Origin: Siniperca chuatsi
Lineage: Eukaryota > Chordata > Actinopteri > Centrarchiformes > Sinipercidae
DNA length: 64,000 nt
Reading direction: 5' to 3'
Assembly (NCBI RefSeq): GCF_020085105.1
Contig: NC_058042.1
Span: 13,656,501 to 13,720,500 of the forward strand
The first letter of the stretch is position 1; each line of letters opens with the position of its first letter. The notes beneath the pieces are model-generated. The model saw only the letters and a list, made by a program, of their open reading frames with translations. It was not told the origin of the DNA and did not search any database. The position numbers and the translations under genes are program-made. Below, piece after piece: positions 62,871 through 64,000 of this stretch.

Positions 62871-64000
62871 ATGAAGTTTTAATAAAACAAGTAATAAAAC
62901 ACTTAGGAAAAAAATCCTGACTGAGGTTGTCATAATTCATGCATTAAAGGGTTAACTCATATTTTCGGGTAAAAGATATCCAGAATAAAGTAGTATCATC
63001 ATGTGAAGACTTTGAGTAATATAATGGTTCAGATGACTGACTATAGCCTTGAGGGAGTCCATGTTCTGGTGCACTGATAGCACACTGAGTAGTTTGATGT
63101 GTCACTTCCAGTCAACAGCAGTACGCATGCACCCTCCAAGGTCTGCTTCTTCTCCCTGGCAACAGAGACGCACTCAGCCAGAGCAGCATGATGTCAGGCG
63201 ACGCTGGTTTAATAATGTCTGGTTTCATGGGCAGACAGAACACATTTAAGGGTGAAACCTGACAGCAAACACAAGCTTCAGGGCAGGATTCAGAAGATTA
63301 CATTAAAATAATCAAACATCTGTGCCTTCAGTTGGATTCTTTCAAAATCTGTGAAATCTTCAAATGTATGACAAGTATTCAAATCACTCATTGCACTGTA
63401 AACTCATAACTGCAGTTAATATTTCCATACCCCCACTATGAAACTACATTTTTAATCCCTCAAACAAACAGGTTGCAGTTACTATTTTTAGTGTCCAGAT
63501 TACAGTAATCCTATCACTTGATATCTACTACTCCCAATTTTGCTGCAAAACGTTGGACCTAAATGTCATACATACTGTACATCCCAGACCACAAGTAAAA
63601 GTGTTAAAGTTTATGGATATATTTATTTGTTTATCTGTGATTTTACACTCTTTTACAACGAAGAATTTATATATTGAATACCCTGCAATGTCAACATAAT
63701 TTCATATATGTTTTATGGTCATAAATATCTACTTAACAATGTATCCAGCTTACACAGGGGTATTTATTGCATTGTAACATAGTAGTTGCTCTCAGTGCAT
63801 CATCATGGAAAATGTTTAATTACACACTGTGTTCGTGACACAGTGAATCAATTGACTCAATTCCCTTTGACCATTGTTTGGTTCATATTGGAAATACAGC
63901 AAAACTCTGCCAGCAAATCCAGTTTCCTTGGAAGTGAGATAAGGGGACTAGACACAGGGGACTGTACTGTGTCCCTCTCCTGCTGGAAAGTAATTTCCCA

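Noticed and set aside
62801-62900. Possible cdh16 exon after a CTTGCAG acceptor
   Set aside because: The translation has no cadherin character, no donor follows, and the block belongs to a dispersed repeat.

Overview
This is vertebrate nuclear DNA and almost certainly from a teleost fish, probably a percomorph. The genes have short exons, GT-AG introns and long repeat-filled introns. CA/GT, CT and GATA microsatellites are common, and so are short non-autonomous DNA transposons, LINE remnants and Penelope-type tails of the kinds found in fish genomes. I saw no bacterial features such as operons, Shine-Dalgarno sites or CRISPR arrays, and found no RNA genes.

Layout. Positions 1 to about 26.6 kb hold no gene that I can support. 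This stretch contains microsatellites, a decayed retroelement reading frame near 4 kb, three dispersed copies of a fish repeat (6.4, 9.5-11.0 and 19.8 kb, the middle one interrupted by later insertions), a LINE-like 3' tail near 15 kb and several MITEs. From 26.66 to 30.96 kb on the minus strand lies a complete six-exon nsun3 (mitochondrial tRNA-Met cytosine-5 methyltransferase). From 32.20 to about 35.15 kb, also minus, lies a complete atp5mc3 (ATP synthase c-ring subunit), with a perfect NRF-1 palindrome in its promoter. From 35.44 to 37.1 kb there is a broken LINE with an RNase H domain. From 39.86 to 43.1 kb on the plus strand lies a complete rrad (RGK-family small GTPase) with a TATA box. 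From 43.94 kb to beyond the window end, plus strand, lie the first 11 coding exons (508 codons) of cdh16 (cadherin-16, KSP-cadherin).

Gene relationships. The two minus-strand genes both serve mitochondria: NSUN3 modifies mitochondrial tRNA, and ATP5MC3 is the proton-carrying ring subunit of complex V. No operon-like link is implied. The rrad-cdh16 pair, in the same order and orientation, matches what I recall of human 16q22.1. I recall human NSUN3 and ATP5MC3 as lying on other chromosomes, so a synteny break probably falls between about 35 and 40 kb.

I found no convincing new multi-gene system. The most unusual structures are two short retro-insertions, each flanked by a perfect 13-14 bp target-site duplication. 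They carry hammerhead-ribozyme-like cores of the kind reported in Penelope-like elements, and one is arranged as a 57-bp perfect inverted repeat inside a cdh16 intron. Also notable are a hAT-type MITE with an intact 8-bp target duplication, four TTAA-bounded MITEs, a repeat copy that has become a perfect palindrome, and an NSUN3 that is about 130 residues longer than the human protein.

All exon boundaries were read by eye from splice signals, reading-frame continuity and similarity to family members recalled from memory. No alignment was run.
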